From Phycisphaerales bacterium (GTDB taxonomy: Bacteria; Planctomycetota; Phycisphaerae; Phycisphaerales; UBA1924), in NCBI GenBank assembly GCA_029260435.1, contig JAJDDG010000010.1:1-64000 (forward strand): 64,000 nucleotides of DNA. Reading direction: 5' to 3'. The position numbers and the translations under genes are program-made. The notes under the pieces are model-generated. The model had not been told where the DNA came from, did not search any database, and saw nothing but the letters and a program-made list of their open reading frames with translations. This document shows positions 8,916 through 18,344 of this stretch, piece by piece (position 1 is the first letter of the stretch; every line of letters begins with the position of its first letter).

Positions 8916-9764
8916 ATGAACACGGTGAACGAGAACGAATCGTTCCTTGAGCGGCACCACTACCTGCTGCGACGGCTGCACAGCCTGAGCGGGATCGTGC
9001 CAATCGGCACGTTCCTGATGATCCACCTGACGACGAACTCGTCGATCGTGTGGGGGCTGATGGACGGGAAGTATCCGAACATGCATGGCGGTGCGGCGAC
9101 GTACCAGCACGAGGTGAACTTCATTCACTCGTTGCCGCTGTTGTTGTTGATCGAGATCTTTGGGTTGTGGCTGCCGATCGCGTTTCACGCGGGGCTGGGT
9201 GTGGTCTACGCGTTGAGCGGTTCGAACAACGTGCGGCGGTACAAGTACCAGGCGAACTGGCGGTACGCGCTGCAGCGGCTCAGCGGGTACATCGGTGTGC
9301 TGTTCCTCTTCTATCATGTGGCGACGCTGCGGTGGGGGTGGACGTTCCTGATGCCGGGCAATACGAAGTGGGATTCGGAGTTCGCGGCGTCCACGATGGC
9401 GCTCGCGCTTCGGGGTGAGACGGATGGGTTCACGGCGGTGGGGATGGCGGTCGCGCTGTTCTACATGGTCGGGGTGTCATTGCTGGTGTTCCACATGGCG
9501 AACGGTGTGTGGACTGCGGCGATCACGTGGGGGCTAACGGTCACAGAGACGGCGCAGAAGCGCTGGGGTTATGTGTGCGCGGGGTTGGGCGCGGGGTTGA
9601 TGGCTGCGGCGTGGGCGTCGGTGATCGGGTTTGCGACGCTTGATTACGACAAGGCGCGCGAGGCGGAAGAGTACATCGGGGGCGGGCACGGTTCGCAGAT
9701 CCTCGAGGCGGAAAACGAGAGCGTGCGGCACTCGGGTGCGGCGGGATCGGAGGCGGTTCGATGA
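8916..9764 (+). CDS. sdhC: Succinate dehydrogenase cytochrome b subunit
   Basis: About 282 residues with five predicted membrane helices, of the single-polypeptide cytochrome b558 type. The opening RLHSLSGIVPIGTFLMIHLTTN and later HAGLGVVY, YHVATLRWGW and FHMANGVWTA carry the family's conserved histidines for two b hemes. It anchors SdhAB and passes electrons to menaquinone or a similar quinone. The ATG at 8916 is chosen, although GAAGG lies directly before it, so a GTG three codons on with better spacing is possible. The end overlaps sdhA by 4 nt (ATGA). Confidence 0.92.
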   Translation: MNTVNENESFLERHHYLLRRLHSLSGIVPIGTFLMIHLTTNSSIVWGLMDGKYPNMHGGAATYQHEVNFIHSLPLLLLIEIFGLWLPIAFHAGLGVVYALSGSNNVRRYKYQANWRYALQRLSGYIGVLFLFYHVATLRWGWTFLMPGNTKWDSEFAASTMALALRGETDGFTAVGMAVALFYMVGVSLLVFHMANGVWTAAITWGLTVTETAQKRWGYVCAGLGAGLMAAAWASVIGFATLDYDKAREAEEYIGGGHGSQILEAENESVRHSGAAGSEAVR

Positions 9765-11752
9765 GTGGTTCTGATCGTCAGCGTGTGCTTGTTGTTGGCG
9801 GTGGGCTTGCGGGTCTTGCGGCGACGATCCGGATCGCGGAGGCGGGCATACCCGTTGATCTGTTCTCTCTGGTCCCGGTGAAGCGGTCGCACTCGGTGTG
9901 CGCGCAGGGGGGGATCAATGCGTGCAACGAGGTTGCGCGGCAGCAGGGGTACAGCGAGTACGAGCATTTCGATGAGACGGTTTATGGCGGGGATTTCCTG
10001 CAGCACCAACCGCCGGTGTACGAGATGGCGCATTGGGCGCCGAAGGTGATCGATCTGCTGGATCGGATGGGTGTGCCGTTCAACAGGACGGCGGAGGGGC
10101 AGCGGCAGCTGCGGTTGTTTGGCGGGTCGCTCTACAAGCGGACACACTTCGCGGGCGCGACGACGGGGCAGCAGTTGATGTATGCGCTGGACGAGCAGGT
10201 GCGGCGGTACGAGGCTGAGGGGCGGGTGAACAAGTACGAGTTCTGGGAGTTTTTACGCCCGGTGATCGACGAGGATGGGCGGACGCAGGGGATCATCGCG
10301 CAGGACATGCGGACGATGCAGATCCGTGGGTTCCGCGGGGATGCGGTGGTGATGGCGACGGGCGGGTGCGGGCTTGTGTTCGGCAAGAGCACAAACTCGG
10401 TGATGTGCACGGGTGCGGCGGCGGCTCGGTGCTACAAGCTGGGTGTGCAGTACGGGAACCCGGAGTTTGTACAGGTACACCCGACGGCGATCCCGGGGGC
10501 GGACAAGCTGCGGCTCATGAGTGAGAGTGCGCGTGGTGAGGGGGGACGGGTGTGGGTGCCAGCGAAGAAGAATTCGAGCGGGCAGTGGGAGCCGCACCCG
10601 AACTCGGGCATGGACCCGAGGCAGGTGCCGCAGGATGAGCGGTGGTACATCCTCGAAGAGAAGTACCCGGCGTACGGGAACATCGTGCCTAGGGACATCG
10701 CGACTCGGGAGATCTTCAGCGCATGTATGGACGGGTTCGGCGTGGGCGGCGGGAACATGGTGTACCTGGATCTCACGCACAAATCGCCCGAGTTCCTGGA
10801 GACGCGGCTCGGCGGGATCATGGAGATCTACCGGAAGTTTGTGGGCGAAGATCCGGTGGAAGTGCCCATGAAAATCTTCCCCGGTGTGCATTACTCGATG
10901 GGCGGGCTTTGGACGCGGTACTCGGCGGACGCGGATTACGCGCGGGTGAAGGGCGGGTCGATGGCGTTCGATCTGGATCGCGAGTGGGATCCGGATGAGC
11001 GGCCGGCTTGCGGGCTTGATCCGGAAGCGACGGACAACATGATGACGAACGTGGACGGGCTATACGCGTTTGGCGAGGTGAACTACCAGTACCACGGTGC
11101 GAACCGGCTCGGCGCGAACGCGCTGTTGAGCTGCATATTTGATGGTTTGTTCTGCGGGCAGGGTGTGGTGAAGTATGTGCAGGGTCGGTCGTCGTCGCCG
11201 GCGGCGGAGGTGAGCGCGGCGATCTTCGAGCGGGGCGAGCGGGATGAAGAGGAGATTGTTCGGCGGCTCATTGATTCGAGCGGGGGCGAGAATGCTTATG
11301 ACATCGGGCGCGAACTCGGCGAAGAGATGACCGCAGCATCGACTGTTGTGAAGAGCGGCGGGCGTCTTGAATCCGCGCTGGTGCGGCTCGGAGAATTGCG
11401 GGCTCGATACGACAAGCTCTCGTTGGCGGACACGGGGATGTGGACGAATCAGAATCTGTCGTACTCGCGGGCGGTGGGCGACATGCTGCTGATCGCGGAC
11501 GCGGTGCTGCGGGGCGGGCTCAACCGGAAGGAATCCCGCGGTTCACACTACCGAGAGGATTTCCCGACACGCGATGATGCGAACTACCTGAAGACGACGG
11601 TAGCGACGTACAACACGGGCACGGGGCAGGCAGATATCTCGCTTGAGGATGTGGAGATCGGGCTGGTCGAGCCTCGATTGCGGACGTATGGCGCTGTGGA
11701 GAGCGGCGAGAAGGAAGAAGAAAAGGCAACGGCAGGCGCGAGCGGCGCCTGA
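9761..11752 (+). CDS. sdhA: Succinate dehydrogenase/fumarate reductase flavoprotein subunit
   Basis: A 663-residue flavoprotein. The FAD dinucleotide motif VVGGGLAGLAA is at the N terminus. KRSHSVCAQGGINAC contains the histidine that carries covalent FAD in this family. The catalytic region includes HPTAIPG, SARGEGGRVW and HYSMGGLW, and near the end HGANRLGANALLSCIFDG. It oxidises succinate to fumarate in the TCA cycle and respiratory complex II. Translationally coupled to sdhC and 32 nt upstream of sdhB; the C-terminal tail is rich in Glu, Lys and Ala. Confidence 0.96.
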   Translation: MSGSDRQRVLVVGGGLAGLAATIRIAEAGIPVDLFSLVPVKRSHSVCAQGGINACNEVARQQGYSEYEHFDETVYGGDFLQHQPPVYEMAHWAPKVIDLLDRMGVPFNRTAEGQRQLRLFGGSLYKRTHFAGATTGQQLMYALDEQVRRYEAEGRVNKYEFWEFLRPVIDEDGRTQGIIAQDMRTMQIRGFRGDAVVMATGGCGLVFGKSTNSVMCTGAAAARCYKLGVQYGNPEFVQVHPTAIPGADKLRLMSESARGEGGRVWVPAKKNSSGQWEPHPNSGMDPRQVPQDERWYILEEKYPAYGNIVPRDIATREIFSACMDGFGVGGGNMVYLDLTHKSPEFLETRLGGIMEIYRKFVGEDPVEVPMKIFPGVHYSMGGLWTRYSADADYARVKGGSMAFDLDREWDPDERPACGLDPEATDNMMTNVDGLYAFGEVNYQYHGANRLGANALLSCIFDGLFCGQGVVKYVQGRSSSPAAEVSAAIFERGERDEEEIVRRLIDSSGGENAYDIGRELGEEMTAASTVVKSGGRLESALVRLGELRARYDKLSLADTGMWTNQNLSYSRAVGDMLLIADAVLRGGLNRKESRGSHYREDFPTRDDANYLKTTVATYNTGTGQADISLEDVEIGLVEPRLRTYGAVESGEKEEEKATAGASGA

Positions 11753-11784
11753 GCCGGTTTTCATAGAAGCAGGAGCGCGATTCG

Positions 11785-12609
11785 ATGGCTTCCTCGAACG
11801 GCACAGTACAGGCGACGACACGGACGGTCAGGTTCCGCATCGAGCGGAGCGACGGGCCCGGCAGGGGGACGCGGTGGGAGATATTTGACGTCCCTGTCGC
11901 GAGCGGCGGGGAGGGGAGCGGGAGCGCGAACGTGATCTCCTGTCTGCAGTGGATCGCGGCGCATCCGGTGACAGTTGAGGGGCGCGAAACCACCCCGATT
12001 ACATTTGACTGTGGTTGTCTTGAGGAGGTGTGCGGGGCATGCACAATGGTGATCAACGGGAAGGTGCGGCAGGCTTGCTCGTGCCTGATCGATGACTACG
12101 CGCCGAACGAGGGTGATGAGATCACTCTCGAGGCGATGAGCAAGTTCCCGACGGTGAAGGATCTGTTTGTTGACCGCACACGGCTGTTCAATGACCTGAA
12201 ACGGATCAAAGGTTGGGTGCCGATCGATGGGTCGTACAATCTTGGGGCTGGGCCTCGCGAGACGCCCGACACGCAGCAGGTGCGGTACAAGCTGAGCGAA
12301 TGCATGAGTTGCGGGTGCTGTCTTGAGGCGTGCCCGCAGTACACGCTTGAGGTTGAGCCGAGCGGCAAGGGGTTTGTGGGCGCGGCGGTGATCAGCCAGG
12401 CACGGTATTTCAACGAGCACGGCACGGGATCGACGCTCAAGAAGGATCGGCTTGACGTGATGAGCGGTGTCGGCGGTGTGAGCGACTGCGGGAACGCGCA
12501 GAACTGCGCGAAGGCGTGCCCGAAGGAGATCCCGCTGACCGAATCGATCGCGGCGATCGGGCGATCGACGACATTCCACCGGATCAAGCAGTTCTTCAGC
12601 GGCAAATAA
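11785..12609 (+). CDS. sdhB: Succinate dehydrogenase iron-sulfur subunit
   Basis: A 274-residue iron-sulfur protein. The plant-type [2Fe-2S] ligands are in FDCGCLEEVCGACTMVINGK and the following QAC. The C-terminal ferredoxin domain has CMSCGCCLEACP and CGNAQNCAKACPKEIPL for the [4Fe-4S] and [3Fe-4S] clusters. It relays electrons from SdhA to SdhC. Third gene of the sdhCAB operon, the order found in menaquinone-using bacteria. Confidence 0.95.
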   Translation: MASSNGTVQATTRTVRFRIERSDGPGRGTRWEIFDVPVASGGEGSGSANVISCLQWIAAHPVTVEGRETTPITFDCGCLEEVCGACTMVINGKVRQACSCLIDDYAPNEGDEITLEAMSKFPTVKDLFVDRTRLFNDLKRIKGWVPIDGSYNLGAGPRETPDTQQVRYKLSECMSCGCCLEACPQYTLEVEPSGKGFVGAAVISQARYFNEHGTGSTLKKDRLDVMSGVGGVSDCGNAQNCAKACPKEIPLTESIAAIGRSTTFHRIKQFFSGK

Positions 12610-12746
12610 CCCCCCCCCACCGCACCCCCCACCGTCACGCCTATTTTTAAACGGAGCGGGTCAAGCGGCACTCGGTGTGGCTTGTTTTTTGCGCTGCGGG
12701 CGGGTGTGCAGCTTTGGGAGGACATCCGGGTAGCATGAGGAGATAC

Positions 12747-13796
12747 ATGGAGGATCGAGCCTTGCGTGGGATGCATATGTGGTTGATTGTTTTGGTTGGG
12801 TGGGTGGTGTCGCTTGCGGTTGGTACGGGTGCGCTCGGGCAGGTGCGTGTGCCGGCGGGGTTCCCGCTCCAGCCCGAGACGGAAACCGTGTCGTTCGATT
12901 TCGTGAAGCCGAAGGAAGTGAAGCAGTTCGATCTGTGGTTCACGAACACGAGCGATGAAGCGGTGACCATCAGCAAGGCGCAGCCGAGCTGCCCGTGCAT
13001 GGTGACGAGCATCGCGACGAAGGTGGTAGCGGCGGGTGAGCGGGGGAAGGTGGTGATCATCATCGAGGGGCCGGAGAACGAGATCGGGCCTCTGAGTAAA
13101 AAGTTTGTAAATGTGTTTGTGGAGGGGATCCGTGAGCCTGCGCAGATCTGGGTGAGCGGTGAGCTGACGCATGGCGCTCGGGTGCTATTCGATGGTTCGT
13201 ACTCGATCACCGGGCGCAGGGGGACGCTGGTTGTCGAGTCGGTGGCGGGCGAGTCGTTCCGCGTGTTGGGGGTTGGAGGCGAGCCGGCGGGGTCGGTCGT
13301 TGTGGAAGGAGTTGATGGTGAAGCGAGGGTGCGGCACGAGTTGGATCTAGAGATTCAGGGCAAGAGTGTGGATACGGTGGCTCGGTGGGTGATCGTGGAG
13401 ACGGATCTGGGGGGGTCGGAGGTTGTGGAGATCCGGGCGGACATCTCCGGGGTGTGGCGTCAGTGGCGTCCGATCCGTCGGTGGAAGTGGCACACGAAGC
13501 GGGAGCGGGTGGACGATGTCCGGGTGGGCGAAGCGAAGCGGTTTTCGGCGGTGATCACCGGGATGAAGTTTGAAGAGGGGCTCGCTTTTGAGCTTGCCTC
13601 CCTTACTCCGGGGGTTCGAGTGGTACTTGTCGAGGCAAAGGATCCGCCCAAGGGGCAGGGCGTGGAGGTTGTGATCGACCTGACGGTTGACGAGGGGGGT
13701 GTGCTTGGCGGTGGGATGGGGTATGCGTGCGTAGTGGAAATCCAGCACGGGAAGCTGCGTTCGGGGCTGGATGTATTCGGGGCGATCGAGCGGTGA
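12747..13796 (+). CDS. Secreted DUF1573 domain protein
   Basis: About 349 residues with an N-terminal signal peptide ending near ALGQ. The DUF1573 region begins ETVSFDFVKPKEVKQFDLWF and contains the typical ISKAQPSCPCM, an Ig/PapD-like beta-sandwich found in many planctomycete and Bacteroidetes exported proteins. A second beta-rich half has no recognised motif. The ATG at 12747 is preceded closely by AGGAG; another ATG at 12735 is in frame. It follows sdhB by about 140 nt with a C-rich gap, so it may or may not be cotranscribed. Function unknown; probably periplasmic. Confidence 0.75.
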   Translation: MEDRALRGMHMWLIVLVGWVVSLAVGTGALGQVRVPAGFPLQPETETVSFDFVKPKEVKQFDLWFTNTSDEAVTISKAQPSCPCMVTSIATKVVAAGERGKVVIIIEGPENEIGPLSKKFVNVFVEGIREPAQIWVSGELTHGARVLFDGSYSITGRRGTLVVESVAGESFRVLGVGGEPAGSVVVEGVDGEARVRHELDLEIQGKSVDTVARWVIVETDLGGSEVVEIRADISGVWRQWRPIRRWKWHTKRERVDDVRVGEAKRFSAVITGMKFEEGLAFELASLTPGVRVVLVEAKDPPKGQGVEVVIDLTVDEGGVLGGGMGYACVVEIQHGKLRSGLDVFGAIER

Positions 13797-14069
13797 TCGT
13801 GCAGCGAGCATATCCGTACTTTTGGTGAGGGGGTGTCCGATATCGTGTATCCGGACGTCGGGAGGGGGATGTTTTATCGGGCGGAAAAAAGAGTCTCCGA
13901 TTGGGCAGTAGTGGGCGAGCTGGGTAGTCGATAGCTCACTTCGCGGCGCGAGTGAGTGAATAGGTGCCGCACGACTTAAAGAAATAATGGGCGATCAGCG
14001 CGCGCCGCGTGGGCGCGATCGGTGTCGCTCGTCGTGGGCTGACGGGCTCAACGATCAGGAGATTCGAAC
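13797..14069 (+). other. Intergenic leader with hairpins before the low-complexity gene
   Basis: No gene is seen. A 9-bp hairpin with one bulge lies at about 13936-13957 (CTCAC..GTGAG outer stem, TCGC/GCGA inner stem), and a second GC-rich inverted repeat at about 13990-14022. The last 15 nt hold AGGAG 8 nt before the ATG at 14070. The hairpins could belong to a long structured 5' UTR or to a terminator of the DUF1573 gene. Confidence 0.4.
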
Positions 14070-14813
14070 ATGTTCTGGAATAACTTCCCGTACTCGTACA
14101 ACTGTGGCAATTTCAATACTCCGTTTAACGGCACGCCCGGCTACAACAGCTGGATGCCTGGGCAGTTCCCGAATTGGAACAACTTTGGCGGCTTCAACAG
14201 CTCTTACCCGCAGAACTTCCACGGCTGGAACACCCCCGCGTGGAACTACGCCCAGTCCTGCTCCGGCGGTTCCTGTACACCATGGTCGTCCTACGGCTCG
14301 CCCTGGAATTACTCTGCTCAGATGCAGAACAACTGGGGCTCCAACTGGTCGATGCCGAACTCGTTCATGGGTTCCAACTACGACTGGAACTGCTCCACCC
14401 CGCAGCAGTTCGGGTGGAACGGGTACAGCGCGCCGCAGTTCGGGTACGGCTCCTTCCCGCATGGGTGGGACCAGTCGTCGTTCGGCGGATTCGACCAGCA
14501 GAACAGTTTCGGCGGTCAGCAGTTCCCCTACAGCTCGCAGATCCCGTTCGGGACCGGTGAGTTCCAGGGCATGGGCGGCTTCGGCGGTCAGCAGTTCCCA
14601 TACAGCTCGCAGATCCCGTGCGGCACCGGTGAGTTCCAGGGCATGGGCGGCTTCGGCGGGTTCCCTTACGGGTACCAGCACGGCATGGGGTTCGGCGGCT
14701 TCGGGATGCACCAGCACCCCGGTTTCGCGTCCGCACAGAGCTGCGCCCCGGGCTTCGCGGGTCAGGCGACTCCCGGCGGGTTCAACCCTGCCGTGGTCCG
14801 CGACGCTGCCTAA
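14070..14813 (+). CDS. Aromatic, Gly/Asn/Gln-rich low-complexity protein of unknown function
   Basis: A 247-residue protein built almost entirely of Gly, Phe, Asn, Gln, Ser, Tyr, Trp and Pro, with very few charged residues and six or so Cys. It begins MFWNNFPYSYNCGNFNTPF and has no signal peptide or membrane segment. A 24-residue unit (FGGQQFPYSSQIP.GTGEFQG plus MGG) is tandemly repeated at about 147-194. Two facts support this frame over an overlapping open frame at 13987-14844: a good ribosome binding site (AGGAG, 8-nt spacing), and codons ending almost only in C or G, as in a well-expressed gene. The composition is that of prion-like or phase-separating proteins; no homologue is recognised. 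Confidence 0.7.
   Translation: MFWNNFPYSYNCGNFNTPFNGTPGYNSWMPGQFPNWNNFGGFNSSYPQNFHGWNTPAWNYAQSCSGGSCTPWSSYGSPWNYSAQMQNNWGSNWSMPNSFMGSNYDWNCSTPQQFGWNGYSAPQFGYGSFPHGWDQSSFGGFDQQNSFGGQQFPYSSQIPFGTGEFQGMGGFGGQQFPYSSQIPCGTGEFQGMGGFGGFPYGYQHGMGFGGFGMHQHPGFASAQSCAPGFAGQATPGGFNPAVVRDAA
14508..14651 (+). repeat. Two tandem 72-bp coding repeats
   Basis: Units 14508-14579 and 14580-14651 encode 24 residues each and differ by one residue (Phe versus Cys after SSQIP), with only a few nucleotide differences. A partial third unit (FGGFPYG) follows. Confidence 0.85.
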
Positions 14814-14862
14814 TCTGACTCGATCGGAGGGATCCGCCCTCTGAGAAAATACGAATGATGTG

Positions 14863-14897
14863 TAGCGGCGGCCTAGCGGTCGCCGCTATGCTTTTGG
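14863..14897 (+). terminator. Possible terminator after the low-complexity gene
   Basis: TAGCGGCG and CGCCGCTA form an 8-bp stem with a 10-nt loop, followed by TGCTTTTGG. The T-tract is weak. It is the only hairpin of this kind between 14814 and 15015; the rest of that gap shows nothing clear. Confidence 0.4.
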
Positions 14898-15015
14898 TGG
14901 ACAAGGGGTTGGGGGGGATGGCGCCTGATGGGATCTTGAGGCGTCTTCGCCCACGACAAGCCGATGAGAGATGGATCCGGGCGGTGTTATCGTTCGTTTT
15001 GAGGGAGGCTGATCG

Positions 15016-18000
15016 ATGGGTCTTTTGCGTTGGATAGTCGGGCGTGGTGGCGAGACGGTGGAACCGGCGGTGCTCGAGGCGATGGAGCGTCGGGTGCTGT
15101 TGGCTGCGGACTGCCCGGTGATCGATGACATCACGGCGGACAATCGCGGTTTGGTCGTGATGCATGTGGATCGGGATCTGGTCTCGAGCAGCGTGAACTC
15201 GACGAGTGTGAAGATCTTCACTGCGGGTGCGGATGGGCTGTTGGGGACGGTGGACGATGTGGATACCGGGGCGTCGGTGGTGTATGACGACGGGACGGAT
15301 CTGATCACCGTGAAATCGGGGCTCGACGCGGACACGCGGTACATGGTGCGGCTAGACGCCTCGATGGTGGTCGGGACAAACGGGCGGCTGCTCGACGGTG
15401 AGTTCAACGGATCGGGGCTGGCGAGTGGTGACGGGGCTGAGGGTGGGAACTACGAGGTGTTCTCGCGCACCCCGACGACACTGATCGCGCGGTTCGTGAC
15501 ATCCTCGGGAACGATCAATGTGGAGTTGTTCCAGGAGGACACGCCGATCACGGTGGCGAACTTCCTGCGGTACGCGAACGAGGGGATCTGGGACGGGACG
15601 TTTTTCCATCGTTCTGCGGACTCGGGGGGCGTGCCCTTTATTGTTCAGGGTGGCGGTTTCTCTTCGACGACCCTCGACGCGCTGGAGAATTTCGGCGGCA
15701 TTCTCAACGAGTTCGGGATCTCGAACACGCGCGGCACGATCGCGATGGCGAAGCTCGGCGGCGATCCGGACTCCGGTTCGAACCAGTGGTTTTTCAACAA
15801 CGGTGACAACAGCGCGAATCTGGATAATCAAAACGGCGGGTTCACGGTTTTCGGGACGATTGTTGGTACGAGCGGGCTGGATGTGATGGACGCGATCGCG
15901 GCGCTGGACAAGGTCAACGCGGCGGGGCAGGGTGGGGCGTTCAACGAGGTGCCGGTGCTGGATGAGCAGACGGTCATTGATAATGGTGGCACGGTGACAG
16001 CGGGTGATCTGGTTGTTGTCTCACGGCTCTCGATCCTGGTGGATCTTTCTGGCGAGGCGTTCGGGCAGCTTGATGACACCGGTGCGGTGGTGATTACGAA
16101 CAACTCCGGGGAGGTGACGATCACGATCTACGATCTGACGCAGTCGGGGGCGCTGCTTGCGAGCTCGGACTTCGTGAAGGTCAAGTTCAACGGACGGCGG
16201 GTGCAGTCGATCGTGCTGCAGGATCCGTTCCCGGAGGCGACGGTGGGGATTTATATCGCGGGGGCGAAGAATGTGGGGACGGTGAAGGACAATCGGAAGT
16301 CGGGGGATGGCGATATCGCGTTTGTCGTGAGCGATTCGGACATTGGCACGATCAGCTTCCGGAATACGCTGGTGGGGTTCGATCTGAACGGGTTCGTGTT
16401 GCCGGGCGGGCTGCTGCTCGGTGAGGATGTAGACGGCGACGGGTCTGGCGATGACATGGTTGCGGTCTTTGTGACTGGCTCGCTTGGCAAACTGGTCATG
16501 AAAGATGGGCTGACGGGATCGGTCGTTAGTGGTGAGGGGATGCGGGCGGTGCAGGTGAAGGGGACCGTGGTTGATGCGGACTTCAACATCGGCGCTGATG
16601 AGACAGCGAATGGGCGGCGGACTTCGTTCGTCTTTGAGCGGGTGGAAGACACGAGCATCCGCACGGAGAACGAGATCAAGTCATTGAAGGCGGTTGACTG
16701 GCGCGAGATTGTTGACCCTGACGGGATGGTGATCCGGGCGGATTCGCTGGGCACGCTGAAGATTACCGGGAAGAAGCAGATCAATGTGGAGGGTTTGTTC
16801 GGCGCGGACATTGTGCTGCGTGGTGCCGAGACTGGGCTGACGCTTGGGTCGGCGAAGATCGCGGGAGTGATCCTGTTGTCTGACTGGTCGGTGGAAGGGG
16901 ATGCGGGCCGGGTGAAGGCGGGGGCGGACATCAGCCAGTGGGATTATTTGGTAACGGGTAATGCGGCACCGATCACGGCGTCGAGGATCTTCGCCGCGGA
17001 GATCCGGGTGGGTGGTGTGCTGAGTTCTCTGACGGCAACGGACTTCAATGGCGGCACGATCCTGGCGGGAACGGTGGGCAAAGTCCTGATGAAGGGCGAC
17101 AAAGATCGCGATGGGGATTTCGATGGGAACATGATCGTGATCGGGCTTCCCGATGAAGCGATCGTGATGAAGAAGTTTGATATCCGTGGTGATTTTATAA
17201 ATGGGGGCATAGATATTACGGGGGATTCGAGGGACTTCATTATCCATGGTGATGTGATCGACGCTTCGATCACGACGGCGGGCGACGTGAGACAGATCCG
17301 GGCGCGACGGTTCGACCAGGCGACGCTGATTATTGACGGGCAGCTCGACAAGCTCCAGGCTGAGCGTTTTCGGGATGGAGCGATCCAGGGTCGGACATTC
17401 CTGAGCATGGTGATGACGGGGAACAAGAAGGACGGCATCAACGGCGATCTCGACGCGGTGTTTTCCGTAAGCCGCGTTGACAAGATGCGCCTTGAGCGCG
17501 AAGGGAACATGAGTGGGATTTACCGGTTCACCGCGACGTTTGACATGATCATTGAGGGGAACATGGAAGATGCAAGGATCATCTACACCATTGATCTTGG
17601 ACCCAATCAGGCCATCTCCAAGCTCTGGGATGTTCGGGGTGGGATGATCAATAGCCAGATGTTCTCGCTTTCCGGCATGGGCTCGATGCAGGTCGGATGG
17701 ATGGAGGATTCCTATGTGTACGCCGGGGCAACGGAGGCGGCGAACGGGATCCCGGATCGGGATGAGCTGCCGTTGGATGGGAACACATCGCTCATCTATC
17801 GCGTGGATCGTGGGATGCAGAAATTCGTGGTGAAGGGGCGGAGTGACGGGGGTGCATCGTTCATCAACAGTGTTGTATACGCTGGCGCGGTTGGTGATGT
17901 GACGATTGTTCGTCCCGGAGTACAGAACTTCGGGACGCCGTTTGGGCTGGCGTTTGGCAGCGTGAGCGGGAACATCGTGACCAAGTTTGAGGACGGGACT

Positions 18001-18081
18001 GTTCGGGTGCGGACGGGTGATCCGGCGCCTCCTGCTGTCGGCGACTATCAGGTCCGGATGGATTTCCAGGAACCGGTCTAA
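15016..18081 (+). CDS. Large surface protein with LEPR-type N terminus and cyclophilin domain
   Basis: A 1021-residue exported protein. Near the N terminus LEAMERRVLLAAD matches the planctomycete LEPR-XLL motif of giant extracellular proteins. Residues of about 35-140 look like an SbsA-type Ig-like domain (SSVNSTSVKIF, DLITVKSGLDADTRYMV). A cyclophilin-type peptidyl-prolyl isomerase domain follows at about 150-300: INVELFQEDTPITVANFL, FFHRS, FIVQGGGFS, GTIAMAKLGGDPDSGSNQWF. The remaining 700 residues are beta-rich and repetitive, with alternating Gly/Asp turns and no recognised domain, perhaps a beta-helix. ATG with GGGAGG upstream. Monocistronic, by its wide flanking gaps. Confidence 0.82.
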   Translation: MGLLRWIVGRGGETVEPAVLEAMERRVLLAADCPVIDDITADNRGLVVMHVDRDLVSSSVNSTSVKIFTAGADGLLGTVDDVDTGASVVYDDGTDLITVKSGLDADTRYMVRLDASMVVGTNGRLLDGEFNGSGLASGDGAEGGNYEVFSRTPTTLIARFVTSSGTINVELFQEDTPITVANFLRYANEGIWDGTFFHRSADSGGVPFIVQGGGFSSTTLDALENFGGILNEFGISNTRGTIAMAKLGGDPDSGSNQWFFNNGDNSANLDNQNGGFTVFGTIVGTSGLDVMDAIAALDKVNAAGQGGAFNEVPVLDEQTVIDNGGTVTAGDLVVVSRLSILVDLSGEAFGQLDDTGAVVITNNSGEVTITIYDLTQSGALLASSDFVKVKFNGRRVQSIVLQDPFPEATVGIYIAGAKNVGTVKDNRKSGDGDIAFVVSDSDIGTISFRNTLVGFDLNGFVLPGGLLLGEDVDGDGSGDDMVAVFVTGSLGKLVMKDGLTGSVVSGEGMRAVQVKGTVVDADFNIGADETANGRRTSFVFERVEDTSIRTENEIKSLKAVDWREIVDPDGMVIRADSLGTLKITGKKQINVEGLFGADIVLRGAETGLTLGSAKIAGVILLSDWSVEGDAGRVKAGADISQWDYLVTGNAAPITASRIFAAEIRVGGVLSSLTATDFNGGTILAGTVGKVLMKGDKDRDGDFDGNMIVIGLPDEAIVMKKFDIRGDFINGGIDITGDSRDFIIHGDVIDASITTAGDVRQIRARRFDQATLIIDGQLDKLQAERFRDGAIQGRTFLSMVMTGNKKDGINGDLDAVFSVSRVDKMRLEREGNMSGIYRFTATFDMIIEGNMEDARIIYTIDLGPNQAISKLWDVRGGMINSQMFSLSGMGSMQVGWMEDSYVYAGATEAANGIPDRDELPLDGNTSLIYRVDRGMQKFVVKGRSDGGASFINSVVYAGAVGDVTIVRPGVQNFGTPFGLAFGSVSGNIVTKFEDGTVRVRTGDPAPPAVGDYQVRMDFQEPV

Positions 18082-18344
18082 TTCCTAAATCACTTCGAAG
18101 ATTTGGATAGGTGTATTGCCCTTGGATCCATTGGGGAGGCACAATCCCCGGTTGGGGATATGGGGTTGGGGAAAAAAAATAAATCTGGGGAACTGTTCTG
18201 TGGTAGTCGGCGGATACGCTATTGCTAGTGGTTCGGTTGCACCGCTGTACCTCGGCACATGTGGATCGGGGGCGGGATGGTGTGTGGGAGGCGTGTCTGG
18301 TTCTGCGGGACACAATCTGCTGCGGTTTGATGAGGAGTCCTGAG

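Noticed and set aside
13987-14844. Long open frame overlapping the low-complexity gene
   Set aside because: It is Arg/Thr/Ser-rich, typical of a shifted frame of GC-rich sequence, and has no ribosome binding site; the frame at 14070 has both good initiation and codon bias.
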